Positions 1-8,259 of a DNA stretch of 64,000 nt are shown one piece after another. A program made the position numbers and the translations under genes. The stretch is taken from NCBI RefSeq assembly GCF_012726265.1, contig NZ_JAASAG010000003.1, forward strand, positions 1-64,000. Reading direction: 5' to 3'. Within the stretch, counting starts at the first letter, position 1. Each line of letters starts with the position of its first letter. Under the pieces are notes generated by a model. The model did no database searches. It was not told the DNA's origin and saw nothing but the letters and a program-made list of their open reading frames with translations. The DNA comes from Streptomyces sp. HNM0575 (lineage in GTDB: Bacteria > Actinomycetota > Actinomycetes > Streptomycetales > Streptomycetaceae).

Positions 1-2
1 TC

Positions 3-512
3 GTTCCCGGTACTGACGCTGCCGCTCTGATCGTCCCCAGCCTGGTCGACTCGCTGACCTCCGTGCTTGACCGGCGCAAACTCCTCGCGGCCAGGATCGA
101 GGAACTGTTGGAGGCCCACCCTCTTTCCCAGGTCCTGACGTCCATGCCCGGCATTGGCGTCAGGACCGGAGCCCGCATCCTCATCGACGTCGGCGACGGA
201 TCGAGGTTCCCGTCCGCCGCCCACCTCGCGGCCTACGCAGGCCTGGCACCCGCGACGAGAAGTTCGGGCTCCTCGATCCGAGGCGAACAACCCTCCCGGC
301 GCGGCAACAAGCAGCTCAAGCGAGCGTTCTTCCTGTCCGCGTTCGCAGCCCTGGCCGAACCGGCCTCCAGGACGTACTACGACAAGAAGATCGCCCAGGG
401 AAAGCACCACACCCAAGCCCTCCTCTGCCTCGCGAGACGACGAGCCGACGTGCTCTTCGCCATGCTCCGCGACGGCACCTTCTACGACCCCAAGCCCACC
501 CCCACGGGTTGA
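3..512 (+). CDS. IS110-family transposase, C-terminal part (5' end outside window)
   Basis: The reading frame is open from the first bases and ends at 512, so the N-terminal RuvC-like DEDD domain lies outside the window. What remains is the transposase_20 (IS116/IS110/IS902) domain: a helix-hairpin-helix-like LTSMPGIGVRTGARIL stretch, FPSAAHLAAYAGLAP, then the conserved SSG...RRGNKQLKRAFF segment. In this family that segment carries the serine used in recombination. An internal GTG at 63 is not the true start. The normal C-terminus suggests the element is not 3'-truncated, but intactness cannot be judged. The right end of the element should lie within about 80 bp after the stop; I could not define it. 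Confidence 0.88.
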   Translation, partial: VPGTDAAALIVPSLVDSLTSVLDRRKLLAARIEELLEAHPLSQVLTSMPGIGVRTGARILIDVGDGSRFPSAAHLAAYAGLAPATRSSGSSIRGEQPSRRGNKQLKRAFFLSAFAALAEPASRTYYDKKIAQGKHHTQALLCLARRRADVLFAMLRDGTFYDPKPTPTG

Positions 513-591
513 CGAAACCCATAGGGACACCCCCCGGCGGGGCCGGGTCCAGCAGACGAGTCCCGCCGTGCCCGCCGCGCACGCGCCCCCG

Positions 592-1734
592 TCAGCCGAA
601 CTGCCGCTCGATCTCGGCGAGTTTCTCCTCCAGCGAGTCCAGCCGCGGCCCCGCGATACCGGCCGTGCCGTCCTCGCCGCGCACGCCCGCCGCCGTACCG
701 CCGGTCCCTGTCGCGGCGACGGCGCTATCGGCGGTGCCCGGAGCGCCCACGGCACCCGCCGCACCTGCCGCACCTGCCGCACCCACCGCACCTGCCGCAC
801 CCGCGGCGACCTCCGCCGCCTGACCCGGCCCCGATTCCACCGCGAGGACTCCGTCCGGCTCGCCGCGGCCTCCGCGGCCCCCGCGGCCTCCGTGTCCGCC
901 GCCACGGGACCCGCGTCCGCGGTGCTGCCTGCCGAGGGCCTTCGCCCTGGCCAGGTCGAGTTTCTGCTGCTCCTTGCGGCGGAGACGTTCCTGCTCGTTC
1001 CGGCGCCGGTCCTCCCGTACCTCCTCCACCGCCTGGTCGAGCGACCGTACGCCCTCCAGCAGCATCAGCGACCACGCGCGGAAGGTCTCGCGGGGCGCGC
1101 GCAGCCACCGTACGACCCGGATCTGCGGCAACGGCCGCGGAACCAGGCCCTGTTCGCGGAGCGCGGCCCGGCGCGTCTGCTTCAGCGCACGGTCGAAGAG
1201 GACGGCCGCCGACAGCGACATCCCGGCGAAGAACTCCGGCGCCCCCGCGTGCGCGTCGCCGCGCGGCGCGTGCACCCAGTTGAACCAGGCCGCGGCGCCC
1301 GCGAACGCCCATACCAGCAGCCGCGATCCGAGCGACGCGTCACCGTGGCTCGCCTCCCGTACCGCGATGACGGCCGAGAACATCGCCGCCCCGTCGAGCC
1401 CGAACGGGACGAGGTACTCCCAGCCGCCGGCCAGCCGCAGATTCTGCCGTCCGAAACCGACGAGACCGTGGAAGGAGAGCGCCGCGGCCACCGCCGCACA
1501 GCAGAAGAGCAGCAGGTAGGCCGCCGTCGCATAGAACGTCTCCTTGCGGCGGCGGCGCTGCTCCGACAGCTCCCAGGAGTCCGAGCCGAAGACCCCCGTA
1601 CCGCCGCCGTCCGCGCGCTCCGCCCGCCGGCCCGCCCGTCTTGCCCGTACCACCAGCACGACCGCGCAGGCGGCGCCGGCGAGCAGTGCCGCGCCCGCCG
1701 CCACTCCGCCCAGCGGTGGATCCGTCAACGTCAT
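592..1734 (-). CDS. DUF2637 membrane protein
   Basis: This 380-residue protein has a membrane helix near residues 10-28. A DUF2637-type block of three to four helices follows at about 65-180, with motifs such as FYATAAYLLLF, FGLDGAAMFSAV and AAAWFNWVHAPRG. Then come a charged region rich in Arg/Glu (about 200-270) and a long Gly/Ala-rich low-complexity tail ending in a short helix. DUF2637 is an actinobacterial family related to plasmid spread/transfer proteins; its chromosomal role is unknown. The ATG at 1734 follows AAGGGG with a 6-nt spacer. It is flanked by the IS110 remnant, so acquisition on a mobile element is possible but not shown. Confidence 0.75.
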   Translation of the reverse strand: MTLTDPPLGGVAAGAALLAGAACAVVLVVRARRAGRRAERADGGGTGVFGSDSWELSEQRRRRKETFYATAAYLLLFCCAAVAAALSFHGLVGFGRQNLRLAGGWEYLVPFGLDGAAMFSAVIAVREASHGDASLGSRLLVWAFAGAAAWFNWVHAPRGDAHAGAPEFFAGMSLSAAVLFDRALKQTRRAALREQGLVPRPLPQIRVVRWLRAPRETFRAWSLMLLEGVRSLDQAVEEVREDRRRNEQERLRRKEQQKLDLARAKALGRQHRGRGSRGGGHGGRGGRGGRGEPDGVLAVESGPGQAAEVAAGAAGAVGAAGAAGAAGAVGAPGTADSAVAATGTGGTAAGVRGEDGTAGIAGPRLDSLEEKLAEIERQFG

Positions 1735-1915
1735 CCGATGCCCCTTGCCCCTCGCTGCCCGCCGCCGCGCGCCGGCCGCCCGGTCGCGCCCGCGTGCACG
1801 GGCCTGATTTGCGAGGCATCCTGGCCCAGCGGCTGTCGCGGAACGGGGAATTCGCCGTCAATGCATGCCAACGAGGGGCGTCAGCGGGTGAGTTGGGCGT
1901 TTCGGGTCGAACTCG

Positions 1916-2776
1916 TCAGCGAGCCGCGGACAGCCGCGCGACGCGTTCCGAGTCGCACGTACGGGGGCAGGTGACGCAGGTGTCCTCGGGGCGGAGCGTG
2001 TAGTAGAGGCAGCAGCTGGCCCGGTCACGGGTGGAGAGCAACTCGCCGTCCGCCCCGGTCAGTTCACGGAATCCGGCGGCCTGTGCGTAGGGGAGCGTGG
2101 CGCCTGGAAGCAGCAGCCCGGCCTCGTGCCTGGCGCGCTCCTCCTCGCCGAGCAGATGGCCGAGATACCAGAGCCCCTCGGTGATCTCGTCCGTCGCCAT
2201 GCCCCACATCGCCCTCGGCCCGCGCCGCATGCGGGGGCGGAAGCCGTCCAGCACCGGCGTGAGGTGCTCCGCGATCGCGGCCCGCACCTCGGCGCGCAGC
2301 TCCTCCTCGTCCGCGACGACGCGCGCACCCGGTGCGCCTGCCGCCGAGTCCCCGGGAAGGCACGCGAACTCCTCGATGCATACGGCCAGTTCACCGGGCG
2401 TACGGCGGGACGCGACCGCCTCGACGGGCACGCGCGGCACCCGGCGGTGCAGAAACCAGGGGACGGTGACCAGCAGGCACAGCGGCCACGCGTAGCGGTG
2501 GAGCCCGAAGGTGGCGACGACGTCCGGACGCGGGCGCCGGCCGTAGTCGCGCAGCGCCTGATCCGCATCCCGGGCGAGGAACTCGTCGAGAAACGGGCCG
2601 CCTTCGGCCAGCCGGGTGGCCGGCACCCACTCCGGACCGCCGGGCAGGGCGCCGCCGGGCCCGGTCTCGCGCACCCGCAGCGCCGGGAACACCGCGGTCA
2701 GCCGCGCGTACGCCGCCGTGAACGGCGAGACCGCGGCGGGCTCGGCGAAGGCCGGGGTGAACGCGGGCATGGGCAT
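1916..2776 (-). CDS. FhuF-like [2Fe-2S] ferric siderophore reductase
   Basis: This is a 286-residue protein of the FhuF/IucA-type ferric-reductase group. The C-terminus carries the diagnostic cysteine cluster CC...CVTCPRTC, which in FhuF proteins binds a [2Fe-2S] centre used to reduce iron released from ferric siderophores in the cytoplasm. I start it at the ATG at 2776, preceded by AGGTGG at a good distance, rather than at the upstream TTG (2803). The TTG would put the iron box inside the coding region. The gene is monocistronic and has an IdeR/DmdR-type iron box (2803-2821) directly upstream, consistent with derepression in iron limitation. Confidence 0.85.
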   Translation of the reverse strand: MPMPAFTPAFAEPAAVSPFTAAYARLTAVFPALRVRETGPGGALPGGPEWVPATRLAEGGPFLDEFLARDADQALRDYGRRPRPDVVATFGLHRYAWPLCLLVTVPWFLHRRVPRVPVEAVASRRTPGELAVCIEEFACLPGDSAAGAPGARVVADEEELRAEVRAAIAEHLTPVLDGFRPRMRRGPRAMWGMATDEITEGLWYLGHLLGEEERARHEAGLLLPGATLPYAQAAGFRELTGADGELLSTRDRASCCLYYTLRPEDTCVTCPRTCDSERVARLSAAR

Positions 2777-2802
2777 GTGCGGACCACCTATCGAGATCAA
2801 CA

Positions 2803-2821
2803 ACAGGTTAGGCTTACCTTA
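2803..2821 (-). promoter_or_regulatory. Iron box (DmdR1/IdeR operator)
   Basis: The 19-bp palindromic element is centred on TTAGGCTTACCTTA and matches 15 of 19 positions of the actinobacterial iron-box consensus (TTAGGTTAGGCTAACCTAA). It sits 27 bp upstream of the chosen ATG of the FhuF-like gene, where a DtxR-family repressor would block transcription when Fe2+ is plentiful. Confidence 0.8.
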
Positions 2822-2889
2822 TCCGATGCCCTGAAGGTTTGATCTCAGGCCCCGCCGCCCTATGGTGCTCAGCGAGACCTGGAGGGCCC

Positions 2890-3792
2890 ATGGAGCAGAC
2901 CGCAGCGGATGCGCCCGTACGGGCGGAGCGTGCCGCACTCCGAAGCCGAAGCCTCCCTCGTACGGACCCGCCCGTACGGCACCCCGCGGGAGAAGGCGAA
3001 GACCAGGTGGCACGGGGCGAGCACGTGCACAGCGAACCCCCGCCGCCGCAGATCCCGGGGGCAGTCGGCACCGGCGCACTCGTGGAGACGGACGGACAGG
3101 GGGACGGCCGCGCCGTACCGGACGGGCCGGAGCGGCCGGAAGCGCCCGCCCGCAGGACCCGCGCCGAGGCGAAGCAGCCCGAGCGGCACTCGGTGCGCGC
3201 ACAGGTGCTCACGGCCCTGCGCGCGGCACTGCTGTCCGGCGAACTCGCCCCGGGCGAGGTCTACTCCGCGCCCGCGCTCGCCGAGCGCCTCGGTGTCTCC
3301 GCGACGCCCGTACGGGAGGCGATGCAGCGCCTCGCGTGCGAGGGAGCCGTCAGCACCGTGCCCAACCGCGGCTTCCGCATAGCGCAGTGCAGCGAGCGCG
3401 ACCTCGCCGAACTGGCCGAGATACGGGTCCTGTTGGAGGTCCCCTCCGTGCTGGAGACGGCCCGCACGATGCCGCCCGAGTGCTGGGAGTGCCTCCGCCC
3501 CTACGCGGACGAGGCCCTGGCCGTCGCACGCGGCGGCGACCGTGCCGCCTACGCGGACGCCGACTCCGCCTTCCACCGGGCGCTGCTGGAGCTTACCGGC
3601 AACCGCCAACTCGTCGCCGTCTCCGCCGACATACAGCGCCGCACCCAGCGCCGGCCGGCACCCGCCGCCCCCGCGCTGTGCACCGAGGAACTGCTCAGGG
3701 ACGCCACCGACCACATGGTCCTGCTGGACGCCCTGCGCGCCCGCGACCTCTCCTCCGTCGAAGGCCTCATGCGCGCACACGTGACGGCCTGA
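2890..3792 (+). CDS. GntR-family transcriptional regulator (FCD-type effector domain)
   Basis: This 300-residue protein has a winged-helix GntR domain at about residues 100-170 (VRAQVLTALRAALLSGELAP, LAERLGVSATPVREAMQRL, VPNRGFRI). An all-helical FCD-type C-terminal domain follows (LAELAEIRVLLEVPSV, DADSAFHRALLELTGN). The first 100 residues are low-complexity and charged, unusual for the family. The ATG at 2890 is supported by GGAGGG four bases upstream, but translation could begin later. It diverges from the FhuF-like gene; no operon partner is visible, so the effector is unknown. Confidence 0.8.
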   Translation: MEQTAADAPVRAERAALRSRSLPRTDPPVRHPAGEGEDQVARGEHVHSEPPPPQIPGAVGTGALVETDGQGDGRAVPDGPERPEAPARRTRAEAKQPERHSVRAQVLTALRAALLSGELAPGEVYSAPALAERLGVSATPVREAMQRLACEGAVSTVPNRGFRIAQCSERDLAELAEIRVLLEVPSVLETARTMPPECWECLRPYADEALAVARGGDRAAYADADSAFHRALLELTGNRQLVAVSADIQRRTQRRPAPAAPALCTEELLRDATDHMVLLDALRARDLSSVEGLMRAHVTA

Positions 3793-3793
3793 A

Positions 3794-3819
3794 GCGCGGA
3801 CCCCCTCCAGGGTCCGCGC
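3794..3819 (+). terminator. Hairpin terminator after the GntR gene
   Basis: A perfect 10-bp inverted repeat (GCGCGGACCC / GGGTCCGCGC) with a 6-nt loop begins two bases after the stop codon. There is no strong T-tract, as is common in high-GC actinomycetes. Confidence 0.7.
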
Positions 3820-3835
3820 CTCTCGCGCTCACGGG

Positions 3836-3950
3836 TGCCGACTGCCGCGTACCGGGTGCCGCGTACCGGGTACCGGGTGTCGACTGCCGCGTACCGGGTG
3901 CCGCGTACCGGGTACCGGGTGCCGGCTCCGCGTGCCGCGTGCCGACTGCC
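3836..3950. repeat. 42-bp tandem repeat, two near-identical copies plus decayed third
   Basis: Units at 3836-3877 and 3878-3919 differ at one base. Each is itself built from GCGTACCGGGT-type sub-repeats, and a degenerate copy follows to about 3950. It lies between the convergent GntR and helical-repeat protein genes and appears non-coding. Confidence 0.8.
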
Positions 3951-3951
3951 G

Positions 3952-4782
3952 TCAGGCGGCGGGCAGTTGGCCCGCCAGCCAGGTGGGCACACCGCCGAGC
4001 AGCCGGAACAGCCGCCCGGCCTCCTCGCGCAGCCGTGTCGCCTCCGGCTCGGGCTCCACGTCCGCGAGCGCCGTGAGCGCGGGCGCCATTCCCACCAGGA
4101 AGCCCAACTCCTCGCGCAGCCGCAGCGATTCGGTGAACCCGTGCCGCGCCTCGGCCACTTCGCCGTCCCGCAGCGCGAGCCCCGCCAGATGCCGCCAGGT
4201 GAAGGAGCACAGCAGCATGTCGTCGACCGCGGTGGCCGCGGCGTGCGCGCGCCGGTACGCCGCGAGCGCCGACTGCGGGGTGTCACTGAGGTGTTCGGCG
4301 AGCAGCCCGCGGCGGTAGTCGAGCATCGCCCGTCCGTGCGCCGTCGGAGGCAGCAGGGCGGCGGCCCTGCCCAGGGCCGCGCGTGCCTCGTCCGATCGGT
4401 CGCGTACGTTCAAGACCGTTGCCGTGTAGGCGAGTTGGCCGCGCTCGCAGGCGGCCGCCCCGCGCTCCTCGTCGTCCTGTGCGAGCGCCTCCGCGGCGCG
4501 CAGCGCGGACTCCGCCGCGTCCCAGCCGTCGCTCGTGAACATGCACTGCTCGACCAGCAGCGCCGCCCGCCGCAGGGATGCCGCCGTGTCCACCGCCGCA
4601 TACGGCTCCAGCAGCGCCGCCGCGTCCTCCCAGCAGCCGCGTGAGCGCAACCGCCACACCGCGCCGTCCACCGGCGAGGCCTTGCCGGGTTGGTCAGGCG
4701 GTGCGCCACCACCGAACACCGGAGACGGTTCGCCGTCCCCGGTCTCCAGCCGCACCGAACGTGACATGGCGGTTTCCGCCAC
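3952..4782 (-). CDS. Helical-repeat (TPR-like) protein of unknown function
   Basis: This 276-residue, Ala/Leu/Glu-rich protein is built of paired amphipathic helices resembling TPR or SARP/LuxR-associated bacterial transcriptional activator repeats, for example AALLEPYAAVDTAASLRRAA and ESALRAAEALAQDDEERGAA. No catalytic motif, signal peptide or membrane segment is visible. The GTG at 4782 follows GGAGGG with 6 nt spacing, better than the internal ATG at 4767. The gene stands alone. A perfect CRP-type palindrome lies about 90 bp upstream of the start (4869-4884). Function cannot be named. Confidence 0.6.
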   Translation of the reverse strand: MAETAMSRSVRLETGDGEPSPVFGGGAPPDQPGKASPVDGAVWRLRSRGCWEDAAALLEPYAAVDTAASLRRAALLVEQCMFTSDGWDAAESALRAAEALAQDDEERGAAACERGQLAYTATVLNVRDRSDEARAALGRAAALLPPTAHGRAMLDYRRGLLAEHLSDTPQSALAAYRRAHAAATAVDDMLLCSFTWRHLAGLALRDGEVAEARHGFTESLRLREELGFLVGMAPALTALADVEPEPEATRLREEAGRLFRLLGGVPTWLAGQLPAA

Positions 4783-5459
4783 AGTTGCCCTCCCAAGCGC
4801 ACCATTGAGCTTCGAGCCGGATGTGAGCGAATCTCAGCACGGAGTGCCGGACCCGGCCAAGGGTTTGCTGTGAATCAGTTCACAAAGTTTTACTCGGCGG
4901 GCGTGATTGCCAACCACGGGGCCGTCGCCAGGGCGCCGCCGGGCGACTTCTCCGGTCGCGCGGTCACTCTCCGCATCCATGGGCTCTCTCTCCCCCAGGG
5001 AGGCGCGTGCGACCGGCCGGGGCCCGGGCCGCGGTCCGAGACGAGACGGCGCGCAGGAGATCGCCCGCGGTGGAGCCAGTCGCCGCATCCGCGGCCAGGG
5101 GTGGTGTCGTAGCTCTCAACACGGGGCAGTACGCGGCAGAAAGCTTGTCGGCCCGTGCCAAATTCCAATGCCTGGAGCGGTATTCCGAACAACGGGCGCT
5201 ACCGTGACGACGGAAGTGTGAGGGCAATGCCGATCGCAGCCCGGACGGGACGATTCACCCAAAGAGGCGACTGGTTGAACTGCGGAGAACATCGATCGCA
5301 GCAGCCGGGCAGAGTCGCACCGGCTGCTCGCTCGAACCGTCCCGGACGGCCCTCTATTGCGGAGCCGGCCACGGAGAAGTGGCGGCCGACCCGTTCGTCA
5401 GTGTGTCCGTGGGCTGTCGCACATGACGGCACGCGTTGATCGATGGGGGACATGACCGG
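4783..5459. other. Long non-coding interval between divergent genes
   Basis: These 677 bp contain no convincing gene: short open frames on both strands lack ribosome-binding sites and coherent protein composition. The base composition is visibly less GC-rich than the flanking genes. Apart from the CRP-type palindrome at 4869-4884, I see no repeat, RNA gene or terminator. It probably holds the promoters of both neighbours. Confidence 0.5.
4869..4884. promoter_or_regulatory. CRP-type palindrome TGTGA-N6-TCACA
   Basis: TGTGAATCAGTTCACA is an exact match to the CRP/FNR-type core TGTGAN6TCACA. It lies 86 bp upstream of the GTG of the helical-repeat gene. Streptomyces Crp recognises a related GTGN6GNCAC element, so this is a plausible operator. 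No binding evidence is available from sequence alone. Confidence 0.45.
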
Positions 5460-7394
5460 ATGGAGACAACCGAGCGGTCGTCCGACGCCGAACTGGTTGA
5501 ACTCGTCCATGTCGGCGGGCAGTCGGCCCGTGCGGCCGTTGGTGAACTGGAAGAGCGTCACTTCGAGGCCGTACGCGATTTCGCCGCCCTGTGCGTGAAC
5601 AGCTGCCCGGCTGCGGACCAACTGGCCAGGCACGCCTGGCGGTCGGCCCTGAACTCCCATGACGCGAGCGGGGCGGGAGCGGTGCGCCCCCACGCGCTGC
5701 GGTCGGTGCTCCACGCCGCCGCCGGATTCGCCGAGACCCATCATCGCGGAGTGCTCGACGCGGGCCTGGCGTCGTGGCTGGCCCCGCATCCGGCCGCGCC
5801 GGACGGGAGCTCGCCGGGCGGTGCCCTCCCGGTCTTCTACCGTGACTCCGTCGTCACGCGGGCATTCGACGCGCTGCCGGCCAAATTGCAGACGGTGATG
5901 TGGCATCGCCTCGTGGAGGACGCCGGCAACGGCCAGACGGGGCGGCTGCTGGGTTCCGGTTCGGCGGATTCCCAGGAGATCTCCGTACTGATCCGGCGCG
6001 CGTACCGGGAGTTCTATCACGCGTACGAGGAAATCCATCAGGACGGAATGGCCGACGAGTGCCGTCGTTTCCATCGCATGCTCATGGCTTACGCCGGGCG
6101 CAAGGGCGGCAATTCAGCGGACGTGGTTCCACATCTCCAGCAGTGCGGCTACTGCTCGCGCGCCTTCTCCGATCTCGAGCGCATGGACGGGGATTTGGGA
6201 GAGCTTCTGGCAGAGGCGCTGCTTCCGTTCGGAGGGCGCGACTACTTCGCTTCCCGGCGTGCCGAACGGACCGGGGCGACCGTCGCCGTCCCCGGCCAAG
6301 CACCGGAGGATCCGCCCCGGGAGCCGGAGGCAGGGCCGAGCGCCCCGCACCCCGGCCGGCACCGCCGCAAGCTCCGCAAGGCGACGCCGGGCGTGCCGGG
6401 CGTACCGGGGGAGGGCGTGCCGGTCGCGGCCGCCGCGCCGTCCGGGCAACCTGCCGAGCGGAGGACCGGCGCCCCCGGCAGCATCCGTGCCCGGCGGCTC
6501 ACGCAGGTCATCGCCTCGCTCGGAGTGTGCTCGCTGGCGGTGGCCTTCGCCTATGCGCAGGGCTTCGGGCAGAGGACGTCCCAACGCACCGGCGGACCGC
6601 CGGCGAAGGAGGCCCCCTCCGCTCCGGCACCTTCGAAGTCCGGTGCGTCCGGCCGGTCGGAGTCGCCCACGGACTCACCGTCGCCGAGCGGGTCGTCGGA
6701 CGGATCGGCGAAGCCGCCTCCCGGCGGCGGCCGGGGCGAGCGCACTCCCGGCCCCGTGGTGCGCGGCGCGGCCCTGGAGTGGCTCTTCGACGGGGTCAAA
6801 GACGGTGTGACCGCCGACAGTTCGGGCCACGACAGGGACGGGACCCTTGTGGGCGACCCGCTGCCCAAGCTCCTGAAAAAGGGCGGAATGACGTTCTCCG
6901 GGCGGCAGTCGGTGACGTCGGGGAATTCCGTGTTCGACACCGACAGCAGCTTCTCCGTCGCGGCCCGCGTGAAGCTGCGCAACACCGACACGTATCAGAC
7001 CGTCGCCAGCCAGGACGGCAAGGAGGTCAGCTCCTTCCAGCTCCAGTACGACCCGGTGGAGGAGCGCTGGGAGATGCGCATGCACCGGACCGACGACGGA
7101 AGCTCCCGCGCCGACGAGGCCGAATCCGATTCCGCCCCGCGTGCCGGGCGCTGGACCTCGATCGCCGGGATTTACGACGCCGCCGACGAGGAGATCCGGC
7201 TGTACGTCGACGGGAAGCTCCAGGACACCGTCCACCGGGACGGAGACCGCAGCTCGGAGGGTGAATTCGCCGTGGGGAGGGCCCGGTTGGGCGACCGGTA
7301 CATCCGCGGCTTCGAAGGGACCGTCGACACGGTACGGGCGTTCCCCAAGGCGCTCTCGGGCGCGGAAGTCAGGAAGCTCGCGGACGAGGAGTAG
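5460..7394 (+). CDS. Sigma-factor-like / zinc-finger / membrane / LamG fusion protein
   Basis: This is a 644-residue protein from the ATG at 5460. Residues 1-190 resemble a degenerate ECF-type sigma factor, with region-4-like AFDALPAKLQTVMWHRLVED followed by a helix-turn-helix-like segment. Around 201-232 lies a putative anti-sigma-type zinc-binding H-x3-C-x2-C (H225, C229, C232). A Pro-rich linker, one membrane helix (about 347-366) and a Ser/Pro-rich stretch follow. About 430-644 is a concanavalin-like LamG domain (FSVAARVKLRNTDTYQTVAS, IAGIYDAADEEIRLYVDGKL). The topology would place the sigma-like part inside and LamG outside. A TTG at 5436 is an alternative start. Function is unknown; a role in envelope sensing is inferred. 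Confidence 0.65.
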   Translation: METTERSSDAELVELVHVGGQSARAAVGELEERHFEAVRDFAALCVNSCPAADQLARHAWRSALNSHDASGAGAVRPHALRSVLHAAAGFAETHHRGVLDAGLASWLAPHPAAPDGSSPGGALPVFYRDSVVTRAFDALPAKLQTVMWHRLVEDAGNGQTGRLLGSGSADSQEISVLIRRAYREFYHAYEEIHQDGMADECRRFHRMLMAYAGRKGGNSADVVPHLQQCGYCSRAFSDLERMDGDLGELLAEALLPFGGRDYFASRRAERTGATVAVPGQAPEDPPREPEAGPSAPHPGRHRRKLRKATPGVPGVPGEGVPVAAAAPSGQPAERRTGAPGSIRARRLTQVIASLGVCSLAVAFAYAQGFGQRTSQRTGGPPAKEAPSAPAPSKSGASGRSESPTDSPSPSGSSDGSAKPPPGGGRGERTPGPVVRGAALEWLFDGVKDGVTADSSGHDRDGTLVGDPLPKLLKKGGMTFSGRQSVTSGNSVFDTDSSFSVAARVKLRNTDTYQTVASQDGKEVSSFQLQYDPVEERWEMRMHRTDDGSSRADEAESDSAPRAGRWTSIAGIYDAADEEIRLYVDGKLQDTVHRDGDRSSEGEFAVGRARLGDRYIRGFEGTVDTVRAFPKALSGAEVRKLADEE

Positions 7395-7591
7395 CTCGCG
7401 CGCGACAGGTGAGGCCTGGGCCCGAACCGGGCGGCGCCTCCGGCCGGTTGCTTGAGCTGCCGCGTGAGAGCAGCGACCGGGGCCGGGGCCGGGACCGGTT
7501 GCGTACGGAACGCGTGCCGCGCTCGCCGAGGGCGGCAGCGGCCCGCCCGGCTCTCGATCACGGCCGGTCACGGCCGGCCACGGGTGTGCGG

Positions 7592-8155
7592 TCAGGTGCC
7601 GGCGGGGCTGAAGCCCTCGACGGAGAGCCGGAAGACGTGCTCCGCCTGCGTGGCCGGGTCGGTGTGGTGCTCGGTGGCCAGGGCAATTCCGACGATCAGC
7701 GTGAGCAGATCGTGGACGGTGACGTCCGCCCGGACGGCCCGGTCGGCGACGGCCTTGCTCACCAACGGGGCACCGGCTTCCTCGATGTCTGCCGCACAGG
7801 AGTCCTGGGTGTCCTCGTCCCCGAGGGGCTCGTAGGACAGAGCGTCGGCCAGGCCTCGTGCGGCGAGCGAGTAGGAGAGCAGCTCGCGCAGCCACTTCAG
7901 CAGGGCGCCCCGGCTGTCGTCTTCGCCGGCGAGCGTATGAGCGAGGTCGCACAGGGCGCGGACGCGCTGCTTGAAGACGGCGTCGAGCAGGGCCCTGCGC
8001 GAGGAGAAGTGGCGCCGCACGGTCGCCGATCCGACGCCTGCGACGCGGGCGATCTGCTCAAGGGAGGCGTTGGCCCCGTTGGCCGCGACTTCGGCCTCGG
8101 CCACGGCGAGGATACGGGCGAAGTTGCGGCGGGCATCCGAGCGCTGGCCGGTCAT
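7592..8155 (-). CDS. TetR-family repressor
   Basis: This 187-residue regulator has an N-terminal helix-turn-helix (ASLEQIARVAGVGSATVRRHF, about residues 30-50) and a helical TetR ligand-binding domain. I chose the ATG at 8155, preceded by GGGGAG, instead of an upstream start at 8257 that would overlap the divergent gene and its operators. It is divergent from an NmrA-like reductase gene 104 bp away, the classic arrangement of a TetR repressor controlling itself and its target. Confidence 0.85.
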   Translation of the reverse strand: MTGQRSDARRNFARILAVAEAEVAANGANASLEQIARVAGVGSATVRRHFSSRRALLDAVFKQRVRALCDLAHTLAGEDDSRGALLKWLRELLSYSLAARGLADALSYEPLGDEDTQDSCAADIEEAGAPLVSKAVADRAVRADVTVHDLLTLIVGIALATEHHTDPATQAEHVFRLSVEGFSPAGT

Positions 8156-8177
8156 CGTCTCCCCAACATTGCTAAGT

Positions 8178-8224
8178 GGCGGGCCCCGCCATATTCTAGC
8201 GAACATGAACCGGCGGGCCCCGCC
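8178..8224. promoter_or_regulatory. Paired 13-bp palindromic repeats, probable TetR operators
   Basis: GGCGGGCCCCGCC occurs twice as an exact direct repeat (8178-8190 and 8212-8224), with 34 bp between start points. Each copy has GGCGG/CCGCC dyad symmetry. Both lie between the divergent TetR and NmrA-like genes. Confidence 0.55.
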
Positions 8225-8259
8225 GTTTCTGCGTGCGTGACTGCCGAGGAGATGCACTC

